Assembly (NCBI GenBank): GCA_963691705.1
Contig: OY829544.1
Coordinates: 37,655,917 to 37,719,916 of the forward strand
Reading direction: 5' to 3'
Source: Viola odorata
Lineage: Eukaryota > Streptophyta > Magnoliopsida > Malpighiales > Violaceae
Length of the DNA stretch: 64,000 nucleotides
The translations under genes and the position numbers were made by a program. Positions within the stretch are counted from its first letter, which is position 1. The number at the start of each line of letters is the position of its first letter. The notes under the pieces are model-generated. The model ran no database searches and was not told where the DNA came from. It worked only from the letters and a program-made list of their open reading frames with translations. Of this stretch, positions 45,234 through 56,178 are shown piece by piece.

Positions 45234-46961
45234 TCATTCCTGGGCGTCCGAGTCTTCTTGCTCCTGCAAAAGGTACTCCATTGAAGCCAACTCCCCTTTC
45301 TGCATCTCTAGCTCAGCCTCTAAGGCGGTGATTCGGTTTTGCAGTGCTTGGTTTTTCCTTTCTCCTGGGTCTGCGCGAGTAGTCAAAACCCTTATCGTTG
45401 AATCCCTGTCTTCGATCATGGCACTTGATGCTTCTCTTTTACGGGTTTCACTGCTCAAGCGTTCCTTAAAGGCCCTGAGGGCCACCTTCTTTTGTACTGC
45501 TTGTACGCGGATGAAATCCTTGTGCTGCCTGTCTAGTTCATTGATCTGGACTTTTGCGTAGCATTGACGTGCTTCGGCCATATCCCTTTCCTCTATCATC
45601 AGATCTCGTTCTTCTTGCGCTGCTCGCATCTGTTCTACCACTTGAGCGTAAGCCATGACATTCATTCCTTTGCTCACTTGAGATTCCCCTTCTTCTTCCA
45701 TCGGTTTTTGATTTTCAGGGCGAGGTAAGACATTGCCATTAACTCGTCTCGACCTCCACTGTGGATATTCTGGTATTGTGGTTGCAGGGATGCCGTGTCC
45801 TTTGAGGCAAAAAGGGTGGGCCCAGTCTTGGGCGTACAGCTAAATGTTCTGATTTTCTCCAGTGTGTGGCAGATCTGATTTCGTCATGCCAAAAGTTACT
45901 GGAATGATTTGGGTGATGCAAAACTGTCTGAGGACGAGGGCAGGGCAATAGTGAGTGCATCCCCATGCTCCGATCAAAGGAACCCAAGGTAAGTGTCCGC
46001 AGCAGACGATGGGATTAGAAGTCTGCAGCCATTTGGCGTGCCAACTGAAGTCTTCTTCTGAGAGGTTTATGAATCGGTCGATCCAGACATCCTTATTTTC
46101 CATCTCCCATCTATCCGTGGTCATTGCGTTGATAACCCTGAGTAGAGGGCACGACCTTATGTAGCTTGCGAAGAAAAGGGTCTGATTAGGAATCTGTTTG
46201 AAGTGGCTGACCAACCATACTGTCAACAACTGGGTGCAACAAGTAAGTCTCCCTTTCCCTTTTCTTCGACAAGAGTCCAAGGAGCGAAAGGTTTCGGCCA
46301 GAATGGCTGTTGTAGGATTGATGGCATTTGTTTCCATCTCGTAAAAGATGTTGGCTGTTGCGAAGTCGATGGCATTCCTCATTTTCGGAAAGAGGACAAA
46401 TCCTACAATGGCGAAAGCCAGAATCCTTAAGCGTTTCTTCCCGTTGGACAATCGAAAGCGTGCCTCAATATCTGACTAGCACCAGAAGTAGTCACCCTCT
46501 CTGACACGAGTAGTGATTCCTAACAACTTATCGAGCCTTATTTTTACACTTGAGGAGTCGAGTCGAACATTCTGGTAGATGGCCGATATAGGAGAGGTGA
46601 AGCACATCAGAGCTGAGTATTCCTCTAGCGTAGGAGTCAAGTCTACCTCTTTGTCGAAAGAGAAGCACCGATAATAGGGATCCCAGAATTTTAAGGCTGC
46701 CCGGATGCAACCCCAATCAGTCTTTACGTCAACTAGGGTCAGTAGCTTTCCATAAATACCCTCAAACTGTGTCTCTTCGTCTTCAGTCAGCTCATTTCTC
46801 AACATCCGAATCCTAGTTAAGTCAAAGTCCACAACTTCTACTTTGATCTTGGTGGTGATGTCAAGGGCGAACCCACGTTCCAACAGATCTCCTCGGGCAG
46901 CTTGATCGTCGAAGCTTCGTCCCCCGAAAATATCAAATGAAAGTAGTGTAGGTGCCGACAT
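45234..46961 (-). pseudogene. ORF1 of element B, two in-frame stops
   Basis: Collinear with the intact ORF1 of element A: MSAPTLLSFDIFGGRSFDDQ at the start, GIYGKLLTLVDVKTDWGC, SLDSCRRKGKGRLTCCTQLL, and the C-terminal coiled coil ending LLQEQEDSDAQE (575 codons). The frame is unbroken except for two nonsense codons: TAG at 46476-46478 where A has Trp (VWCWSD), and TAG near 45840-45842 where A has Gln (NIQLYA). Upstream is the leader, downstream the spacer that element A interrupts 94 bp further on. Function is unknown, as for the A copy. The long preservation of frame contrasts with the deletions in B gag and pol. Confidence 0.85.
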
Positions 46962-47478
46962 AGCGAATGAGCAAGATGGGTCCTATGGGACAAAAAATAA
47001 AATTTTAAATACAAAGTAACCTGCACGTGTAGGAAATTTACAATTCGTATAAAAGAAAAATCATGTCAATATGCCAACAAGATAAATAGAGCCACGACAA
47101 ACAGGTATAATCATGACGCACGTGCTGGGCTCTAATTCTGACATTTCTAACTGGCTTGAATGGTTCCCGGATGATACCATGAAAAGGTCCCTAAAGTGTC
47201 GTCCAGTCGCCCGATTCCTTGCAAAATCGTATAACCTTTCGACTGGCTTTAGGGGTTCATCCGAGTTGGGATTAGTGAACACTACCCAGGACATGTGTCC
47301 TAGGGCATCACTACTACCCTCATATTTTGGTAACTGTCCCCTGGGTGTAGGGTGCTATGAAATGCATATGACAATTGATAAAGCAAATAAATAAACAGAC
47401 CAGCAATTGATCAAAGCAAATAAATAAACAAATAAAACACCTCTCTAAAAAGATAAAACCGGCTCCGACCGTAACGTC
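46962..47478 (-). other. Leader of element B between primer site and ORF1
   Basis: Gene-free; matches the leader of element A (for example the part with CCTAGGACACATGTCCT). A CATAG acceptor-like end lies just before the ORF1 start. Confidence 0.6.
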
Positions 47479-47496
47479 CCCAGTGAAGTCGCCAAA
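47479..47496 (-). other. Primer binding site of element B
   Basis: On the minus strand TTTGGCGACTTCACTGGG, two bases inside the 5' LTR end. Same tRNA-Arg type as in element A, with small differences (TTCA for TCCG). Confidence 0.75.
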
Positions 47497-47497
47497 C

Positions 47498-50400
47498 TGT
47501 CGCGCCCCACGAAAATTACGGAAAAGGTAATTCATGAGTGTGCAACGAAATTTGAGACCTTCAGATGCTCGGCGTAAAAGGACGCCTAGCAGCATGCAAT
47601 GAAGTCGCCACCCTAATTTGGTTGATAGGCTTAGGGAACCCTAATCGTCATGGCATAGGAAATATAATAAGTAAAAAAACTAAAGGCACAAAAAGGGGTC
47701 TGGACCCCAGACAAAGGTTCGGGGTCGTATTATGGTCTCGGGAAGGTGTTAGGCACCCGAGTCACATCCGAAAATGGTTACCGGTTGATGAGAGAGGTGT
47801 TTAAAAAGGTGTTTGATAAAATGCGTTTTGAAAAAGGGGGCCCTCAGAGGAATCGTCACTTTAGTCTTTTCCATAATCGGGACCGTTCAGGAATAATAAA
47901 AAGATCTCTCGGACGGGGTTACCGTTTATCAAGATCGATCGATTATTCTTGACCGTAATGTGATGGGACTAAATTTTCCGTAAGACTGAATGAGCGCCCT
48001 CTTATTTCATCATCGGGCCATGCATGATTAAATTAATTACTACGTGATCCTAACATGGATTGCTAACAAAGTACAAATTTAAATGATGGATTTTTGAAAT
48101 GGAAAAACTGATGTGGGATCAAAAGTCCCCATGTACATGCAGTCAACACAAACGAGAATTTAAAATCATATGAACATGGCATTTTAAGCAAGTCTTTAAA
48201 CACGTTGTTCATGTGGGTTGATTTTAATTCTAGCAGTTCTATGTACCATGCATACGATTGATATTTGCAGAAAGCATTGAATAAATAAAAAGGAATCGAG
48301 AAATAGTGATAGCTCGAGAAATAAATAAGCAATTTTATGAGTGCGAAAATTTAAATGACAGTTGATTGTATACGAGAAATGATGGATTTCACACATACGA
48401 GAATTAAATGTTGAGTTTGATAAGTGCAGGAAAATAAATGACGACAGTTGATTGCATGCGAGAATTTAAATGCTGGGTTGATTGCATGCGAAAAATGATT
48501 GATTTTAAGCATACGAGAACTTAGATGCTGAGTTGATAAGTGCAGGAAATTAAAAGAATTGATGATAAAAAAAAAATGTAAAACAGTTGGTGATTTGCAG
48601 AAATTTTAATGATTGATACTGCAGAAAATTAAAGCAATTGATATTACAGAAAATTAAAGCAGTTGATATTGCAGAAAATAAACAATTGATATTGCGACCG
48701 ACCATGTAGGCGGTATTGAATTTAAATTGCCGAAAGTAAATTGCAGAATTTTAAAGTGCGGAAAAGTAAAGTGCGGAAAATTAAACAGTTGATAATTTGC
48801 GGAAGAATTTTCAGCAGTTTGCGAAAAATTAAAGCAGTTGATATTGCAGAAAATAAACAATTGATATTGCGACCGACCATGTAGGCGGTATTGAATTTAA
48901 ATTGCCGAAAGTAAATTGCTGAAATTTAAAGTGCGGAAAAGTAAACAGTTGATAATTTGCGGAAGGATTTCCAGCAGTTTTGCGAAAAATTAAAGCAGTT
49001 GATATTGCATAAAATAAACAATTGATATTGCGACCGACCATGTAGGCGGTATTGAATTTAAATTGCCGAAAGTAAATTGCTGAAATTTAAAGTGCGGAAA
49101 AGTAAACAGTTGATAATTTGCGGAAGGATTTCCAGCAGTTTTGCGACAAATTAAAGCAGTTGATATTGCAGAAAATAAACAATTGATATTGCGACCGACC
49201 ATGTAGGCGGTATTGAATTTAAATTGCCGAAAGTAAATTGCTGAAATTTAAAGTGCGGAAAAGTAAACAGTTGATAATTTGCGGAAGGATTTCCAGCAGT
49301 TTTGCGAAAAATTAAAGCAGTTGATATTGCATAAAATAAACAATTGATATTGCGACCGACCATGTAGGCGGTATTGAATTTAAATTGCCGAAAGTAAATT
49401 GCTGAAATTTGAAGTGCGAATAATTAAACAGTTGATATTTACAGAAAATAAACAGTTGATATTACAGAAAATTAAAAGTGTTAGTACGACAAATAATCAT
49501 ACGAAGCATACGAGTATTTTACGAAAAAACATGATCCGAAGTTTTGAAAACAATTGAAAATGGGCTGGGCCCAATTGAAGAATGAAAAGAAGTGAAAATG
49601 GGCCAGGAATAGTGCCTGGCCCATGAGAATTTAAAACACATTCCCGCGTGAACAGTGTCGTTGGCCTGGCACTGTTCATTCGTCACCTTTCTTGGTCGCC
49701 GGCGTACTGCCGGCGGCAAAGCTCCGGCCACAAGTGGTTGATTTGAAAATCGTTCATACCGAAATGTTCGTCTCTTCGACGACTTCCCGACCGTACCAAC
49801 CCCAATTTTTAGTTTGACTCGTACAAAATTTAATTTCGAAAAAATGACAAAACCGTTAATTATCAAAAACTAATTAATTCGCACAAACTAACCGACGATT
49901 TTTAAAAGTGAAAGCGTGTATTTAATCTATGTTATGTGTGTGAATTAATGACATAAAAGAAAGCAATTAAATTGCTCAAACAAGAGGCAAACGAATTTAA
50001 ACAAAAATTTGACTTAAAAACCAAAAAAAGGCTAGAGAGAGAAAGCTCACCTCAAGGCCTTGAACTGGATGATCTTCACTTGAAATAAGCAACTGATCAG
50101 AGGAGGGAGAGAGGGCAAGAAAGCTTGCCAAATTGCTGCCTCGAATACGTTGGAGGAGGGTGGCTATTTATAGCCGAAGATCGCGTGAGGAGGGAGACGC
50201 GGGGCTGCGCGTGGTGGCCGGCTGGTCGCGGTGGCAAGGCTAGGGTGCTAGCCGTGATGATGGCGGAGGGACAGGAAGCTACGGACGCGATGGGAGCAGG
50301 TGGCTCGGGCGAGGGCTGCTTCGCTGCACTCTTTTGGCACTGTTCATGTGCATTATGCATGTTAATTCAAGGGCCATTGATCTGGTTGACTTTCCTTGGT

Positions 50401-51091
50401 TGACCAGATCAATGGCCATGATCAAATGGCCTTTTATCTGATTAAAATGGCCTCGAGCCGGTTCCCGCGACCAAACGTTCTGACTTTTCGAGCCGAAGGT
50501 ACCGGCGCGTAGAGAAAAATATGACGGGTTTAACCGTCTACAGTGAATGACGAGAATTTCTCGTTTAACGTGTTTATTTTCGCGTTCAAAAACGTGAAAC
50601 GTTTGAACGGAAAAATAATAACGTTACGCCGAAAATTACACGAATCGCTGTAGACCGTTGCGACCAGAAAAAAATCTAGTAACTAGTTGATGGAAAACAT
50701 TTTAAAGTCAAGCTATTGTCCGAGCGGACTTACTCGGGTCCAATAAAAGCTCGAATAAAAATAATAATAAAATAATAAAAATACTAAAAAATGCGCTAAA
50801 ATATTAAAAATCCTAAAATTCATGTGATGACCTAAAACGAAGAAAAAACTAGCAAACAACTGCCGGATAGTAAAAAATGTGACTTTTAAGGCTAATAATA
50901 ATAATGAAAACATGTGCCGAAAAATTAAAAATGTGATTTCGAAAGCTGACGATGCTAACGATGATGCTAAAATGCAACGAAACACCTAGGAATGCTAGCG
51001 ACAGTAAATCAACTAAAAATGCCAGTAAATTAACTAAATAACAGAAATGCTAAAATTAATTAAAAATGGCGTCAAAATTCGGGTATCAACA
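47498..51091 (-). repeat. 5' LTR of element B (3594 bp)
   Basis: Matches 9228-12567, with the same ends. It has five 161-bp units instead of three, and lacks about 50 bp after 48300. TATA box at 50165-50172 (minus strand). Palindrome 50372-50386 / 50403-50417. The ORFs at 48654-49363 are repeat products. Confidence 0.92.
48654..49400 (-). repeat. 161-bp tandem array in the B 5' LTR, five copies
   Basis: Landmark GCGACCGACCATGTAGGCGG recurs about every 161 bp at roughly 48692, 48868, 49029, 49190 and 49351. The first interval is longer than the others. Confidence 0.9.
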
Positions 51092-51252
51092 CCATGTTTT
51101 GTTATTTCAAAGAATAAGACAAAAAAGGAATCTTAAAGATGCAAGTTTTGAGAAGAATTTTCAGAATAAATATTAAATTGTTCTGTCTTGAAGAAACCCT
51201 ATGTCCTTAGATTGAATCCACTAGTATCTAAGCAAAGTACATCTTGACATCA
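51092..51252 (-). other. Start of the element C 3' region, right of the B insertion
   Basis: Begins with the CCATG duplication. No gene; continues on the far side of B at 9227. Confidence 0.6.
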
Positions 51253-54163
51253 TCAGTGTTCACTAGCCTTGGTAAGTCGTCGCCGTCCATATTGGTAAGC
51301 ATTAGAGCACCTCCTGAGAATGCGTTCTTGACTACATATGGACCTTTGTATCGTGGAGCCTAGTTCCCTTGACCTTCCTCCTAATGGGGGAGAATCTTCT
51401 TTAGCACCAAATCCCCGACTCTGAACTCGCGAGGTCGTACTTTCTTGTTGTAGGCATGAACCATCCTTTACTAGTATAATTGAGCATGACACAAAGCAGC
51501 CAACCGTTTTTCCGAAATTAGGTTTAGCTGTTCGTATCTAATTCTTGCCTAATCGGACTCCTCTACTCCAGATTCGGCCAAAACTCTGAGAGAAGGAATT
51601 TCCACCTCGAGGGGAATCACCGCCTCCATACCGTAAACTAGGGAGTAAGGAGTTGCTCCCGTGGAGGTGCGAATTGCAATCCGATAAGCATGTAAAGCAA
51701 AAGGAAGCATATCATGCCAATCCTTGTGAGTGATCACCATTTTCTAGATAATCTTTTTCAAATTCTTGTTTACGGCCTCGACTACACCATTCATCTTCGG
51801 ATGGTACGGTGAAGAGTTTCAATGTTTCATTTTCCATCTCTGGCAGAGATCATTGATCGGCTTCCCGTTCAGATTAGTGCCATTATCCGTAACGATCGTC
51901 TCGGGGACCCCATATTGACAGATGATGTTCTTCTCAATGAACTGCATGGTTGTCTTAGCAGTAATGCTCGAGTAAGAGGCAGCTTCCACCCATTTAGTGA
52001 AATAGTCAATTGCCACAAGGATGAAGCAGTGACCGTTAGAGGCTTTTGGATGGATCTGGCCGATGATATCAATTCCCCATATTGAGAAAGGCCAAGGCGA
52101 TGTCATATTGAAAAGAAGAGCTGGAGGGACGTTGAGATGATCGGCGTAAATTTGGCATTTGTGGCACTTTCTGACGTAATCGATGCAATCTCGTTCAATG
52201 GTGAGCCAAAAATAACCTCGTCTCATTATTTGTTTTGCCATCATGTGCCCACTAGCGTGTGTGGAGCAAACTCTGTCATGGATTTCCGCTATAATATTCT
52301 TAGCCTCTGAAGTAGTGACACAATGAAGTAAAACTCCATCTGCCCTTCTTTTATATAGGACCTCTCCATCAAGGTAAAAGTCTAAAGCCAAGCGTCGAAG
52401 AGTCTTTTTGTTACTTTGGCTCGCCCCTGGTGGGTATTCCTGATGTTTAATGAAGCGTACCAGATCGTGGTACTAGGGCTTCCCATCAGGCTCATCTGTT
52501 AAGGTAACGCAGCATGCCGGTGTCTCCCTTACTTCCACCCTCAATGGTTGAAGCAATATCCCGCATTCTAGCTTGAACATTGAGGCTAAAGTAGCTAATG
52601 CATCAGCAAAACAATTCTTTTCCCGATCAATCCAATCAAACTTTGTTTCTTCAAACTTTTCTATGAGTTCAGTAAGCAACCTTTGATAAGGTATTAGTTT
52701 TGAATCCCTGGTTTGCCACAAGTCTTGGGCTTGATAAATGACGAGGGTCGAATCTCCGAAGACTTTTAGCTTTTTCACCTTCAGATCAATTGCGGTCATT
52801 AACCCGCCAATGCATGCCTCATATTCAGCGATGTTGTTTGTACACGAAAAGTTTAATCTGCACGCCATGGGGTACTGACGACCATCTGGGGCTATGACAA
52901 AAACACCCACTCCATTTCCTAAGAGATTCACTGCGCCGTCGAAAAACATGGTCCACCAATCCTCAGTATCTCTCATGTACTTAGTGTCGATAATCACAAT
53001 ATCTTCATCAGGGAAATCAAACTCTAGGGGTTCATACTCGTCCAAAGCATGGTCAGCTAGGTGATCTGCAAGGGCACTTGCTTTAACTGCCTTCCGTGTC
53101 ACATATATAATATCATATTCAGCTAGTAAGACTTGTCATCTGCAGATTCGACTTGACAAATAAGGTTTCTCAAATATGTACTTCAGGGGGTCCATGCGGG
53201 AAATCAACCATGTCGTGTAATACAACATGTACTGTCTGAGTCTCCGAGCGCTCCAAGCTAGGGCGCAACAGGTTCGTTCTAGCAAGGAGTAGCGAATTTC
53301 GCACTCATTGAACTTCTTACTTAGATAGTAAATGGCTTGCTCCTGTTTCCCTGATTCATCATATTGTCCCAATACACATCCCATGGTGCTAGCTGTGACC
53401 GTCAAGTATGCCAGTAAGGGACGTCCTGAGGAGTTTGTAGGTATGCTTTGATCTTCTCAAAAGCTTTTTGGCAATCCTCATCCCATTCAGCACTTCCATT
53501 CTTTCTCAGCATTTTGAACATTGGCTCACAAGTAAGCGTCAGCTGGCTGATGAAGCGGGCGATATAGTTGATGCGCCCTAGGAAACCTCTTACCACCTTT
53601 GCAGTCTTAGGAGAAGGTAACTCTTGAATTGCCTTCACTTTGTCGGGATCTACCTCTATACCTTTGCTGTTGACAATGAATCCTAACAAATTCCCGGAAG
53701 TTACACCGAAAGTACATTTGGTTGGGTTCAACCGCAGCTGAAATTGTCTTAGCCGTTCAAAAATCTTCCTCAGGGTGTCCACATGATCTTGTGTTCCTCG
53801 AGATTTAGCTATTATGTCATCGACATATATTTTGACCTCTTTATGCATCATGTCATGGAAAAGAGTGACAGCAACACGTTGATAAGTAGCACCTGTATTT
53901 TTTAGTCCAAAGGGCATCACCTTATAGCAGAATGTTCCCCAGGGTGTGATAAAGGTTGTTTTCTCACTGTCTTCCGGGGCCATCTTGATCTGATTATATC
54001 CTGAGAATCCATCCATGAAAGAGAACATATCATTACAGGCAACATTATCTACCAGGACGTCAATATGAGGGAGGGGGAAATCATCTTTGGGACTTGCTCG
54101 ATTGAGGCCGCGGAAATCCACACACATGCGAACCTTCCATCCTTCTTTGGCACGGGTACGATA
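51253..54163 (-). pseudogene. pol of element C: RT, two RNase H domains, integrase; multiply broken
   Basis: Begins abruptly at NIVPVPKKDG (about 54163), a frame change later continues MCVDFRGLNRASPKDDFPLP, then YVDDI and TKCTFGVTSGNLLGFIV. A small deletion removes the linker before the first RNase H (TVTASTMGCVLGQ, catalytic Asp absent as in A). The second RNase H has FDGAVN, TNNIAEYEA, GDSTLV and ADALATLA, all intact. Integrase follows with the zinc region, GIDIIGQI, VTDNGTN and then stops and frame changes near 51819 (around NSSPYRP) and 51549 (TAG where A has the Trp of SDWARV), and a corrupted tail to 51253. The missing upstream part includes protease, gag, ORF1 and the primer site. Confidence 0.9.
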
Positions 54164-54992
54164 TTGATAAAAGAAGTTTTTTTATTTTTTCTTGCTTCTT
54201 CTCTTGCCTTCTGCTTGGCTTTGAGGGCATGGTATTTATAGGGCCGGAGGGAGGGAAGAGTTGTAGGAAAAAACAAATCGCTACAGGGCGTGGATGAAGA
54301 TCAGCAACAAAACGCAAAAATGGATTGAGGTGGCGTTAGGAACAGTGGCAAAACGAATATGCATTAACTGGGCAATGCAGTGACAGGGAAGAAATGCATG
54401 AATCCTCATGCTTAAATTGGGAGCCGTTGGATGAGGAGAAAAGATAGGGTCAAGATGATCAATGGTTGAGATGAGTTGACCTTTGGGAGAAGTTTAATAT
54501 TTATTTAATTGGTTCGAACAATCAACACGAGGAATCTCGCTTGAAATGAATAAAATTCCGAACCAAAAATACTAAAACATGCAGTAAAATGCAACAAAAT
54601 AAATGGTAATCAGTAAATAAATAAAAATTTCAACTTGAGGTCTGAATTTACTCACTCAGAATCCTTAAAAGTTCGAACGAAAAATAAATGTTATAACAAA
54701 GTAAATTGAATAAAACAAAATGAGATAACGCGAACGAAAATAATAGTAGATAATTATCAATTAAAGAAAGAAGGCGTTCGATCCATGGTCCGAGGAAATT
54801 TATTCGGGACCGATAGAAGTTCGAACAAAAAGACAGTAAAAATACGAAAAAATTAAAATGACACGAAATGGTACGAAATATTAAAATAAATAGCCAAAGA
54901 TCAAAAATCGATAGAATTTCGATTTAAATGGGCTAATAATGCGATGAACGATAAAAGTGCAAAAAAAATGCGTCAAAAATCGGGTAGCAACA
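54164..54992 (-). repeat. Truncated 5' LTR of element C
   Basis: Matches the right 0.8 kb of the 3' LTR (about 5010-5834) with scattered differences, including the TATA box at 54233-54240. Its inner side is joined directly to RT sequence in a T-rich stretch (about 54163-54190) that resembles both parents, so the rest of the LTR and the 5' half of the element were removed by one deletion. Confidence 0.85.
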
Positions 54993-56178
54993 AAACCAGA
55001 GTGACTAATGAGTGTTTGACGAAACTCCTAACAAGAAGACCAAAGAAGAAGAAAAAGGGAAAAAGGGATAGATCGATATACCAAGAAGGAAACGATGGGC
55101 GAGTGCGTGGTAGGGGTTTTTTGACGGGGCGACCGGGAGAAGCTTGCGGCGGTGAGGAAGGTGAGAACAAAGGTAAATTGGTGAATTGACATTGAGTCAG
55201 TCATTAGAAAATATTAAAAAATATGTGATAAAAAAATTTAAATAATAAACGAACGGACGGGAATCCTTCGGGTTTGTCTCGTCTATCTGTATATATAGCA
55301 GGACGGGTCTAACCCAACCCCTTTATTAAATGGTAAAAAAAAAATTATCCAAATCCCGTCTAAACTTGGATTTTTCCCGTTCAATTTAAATCTATTTTGA
55401 CTAGTTCAATCCAAATTTGTCCGTCTGGTTCCCGATTTTGACCGGTTCAAATAGAACCTATCCAACAGGTCCCCGATTTTGACCGGTTCAAATAGAACCT
55501 AACCGATCGGTTCCCAATTCATTCAAAATCCGTCCAACTAGTTTAGTTAAAATTCACCCGGCTGGTTCCCGGTTTAGTCAGAATCCATCCGGCCGGTTCC
55601 CGATTTCTAGCGGATCTATCAAAACCCGTTCCACCGGTTCCCGTTCAGTCAGAACCTGTCTCACCAGTTCCTGATTTAACAGGGTCAATCAAAAGTCGTT
55701 CAACCGGTTAAACAGGTCAAAAAAAAGAGATCAACTAGTGCCCTGTTTTTAACGGCTCAATCAAAATCCGGGCTATGGGTTCCCAGTTGGATTGTCCGGC
55801 TCGGATATTAAAACTCTGGTTTAAGGTCAAGACCTGCTGAACTGTGAAATCATATGCGGTTCACACGGTCCTCTGATTGTCGGTCACCGGTTTTCAAACC
55901 AGAAACCGGACCAGAAAGCCTATCGATTCTTCGAAAGAGATTTTCCATTGATTGAGATTTAAGAAAGAGCTTGATGATCCGTATCCATTCCAATCAACCG
56001 TTCTTACAGTTAGATAGGAAGGAACCATCTGCACTCTCGTGGACCGTTAGCAGTTTCACACCAAATCGATCTAGGAGTTCTTCAAATCGTGAAACAAGAT
56101 AGAAGATATAGTCGTTTCTGCCACTTTCTACTAATTTACTGCTCTACTGCAAAATTGAATTCCCCAGAAGTGGAAGTA
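54993..56178. other. Gene-free flank between element C and the Mutator-like element
   Basis: Starts with AAACC, the probable target duplication of element C. No convincing gene. It holds a degenerate minisatellite (55385-55760). The small ORFs near 54944-55189 are A/G- or C/T-biased and unsupported. Confidence 0.5.
55385..55760. repeat. Degenerate minisatellite, unit about 40-45 bp
   Basis: Diverged copies share CCGGTTCCCGATTT, with TCAAAATCC or TCAAATAGAACCT. Two neighbouring copies (near 55431 and 55472) are almost identical over about 40 bp; the rest are loosely related. Confidence 0.6.

Larger units (their letters stand above)
9228..51091 (-). mobile_element. Element B: defective Ogre-type LTR retrotransposon, hosting element A
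   Basis: Minus-strand order: 5' LTR 51091-47498, primer site 47496-47479, ORF1 46961-45234, the A insertion, gag remnant 20599-19298, protease/RT/integrase remnants 19200-16893, long 3' region, polypurine tract, 3' LTR 12567-9228. LTR ends are TGTTGATACC...GCGCGACA. A perfect 5-bp target-site duplication CCATG lies at 9223-9227 and 51092-51096, inside the 3' region of element C. Without A it is about 18.0 kb. Several internal deletions (gag core, protease, RT core and RNase H) and point lesions make it non-autonomous. Confidence 0.93.
3461..54992 (-). mobile_element. Element C: old, deleted Ogre/Tat-type LTR retrotransposon hosting elements B and A
   Basis: Reading on the minus strand: truncated 5' LTR (54992-54164), RT-RNase H-integrase (54163-51253), then after the inserted element B a 3.4-kb 3' region (9227-5835) and a full 3' LTR (5834-3461). 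LTR ends are TGTTGC...GCAACA. Flanks are AAACT (3456-3460) and AAACC (54993-54997), a target-site duplication with one mismatch. Without B and A it would be about 9.7 kb. The 5' part of the LTR-to-RT interval (rest of the 5' LTR, ORF1, gag, protease) has been deleted. The pol domain order and the second RNase H mark it as Tat/Ogre lineage. Confidence 0.85.
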
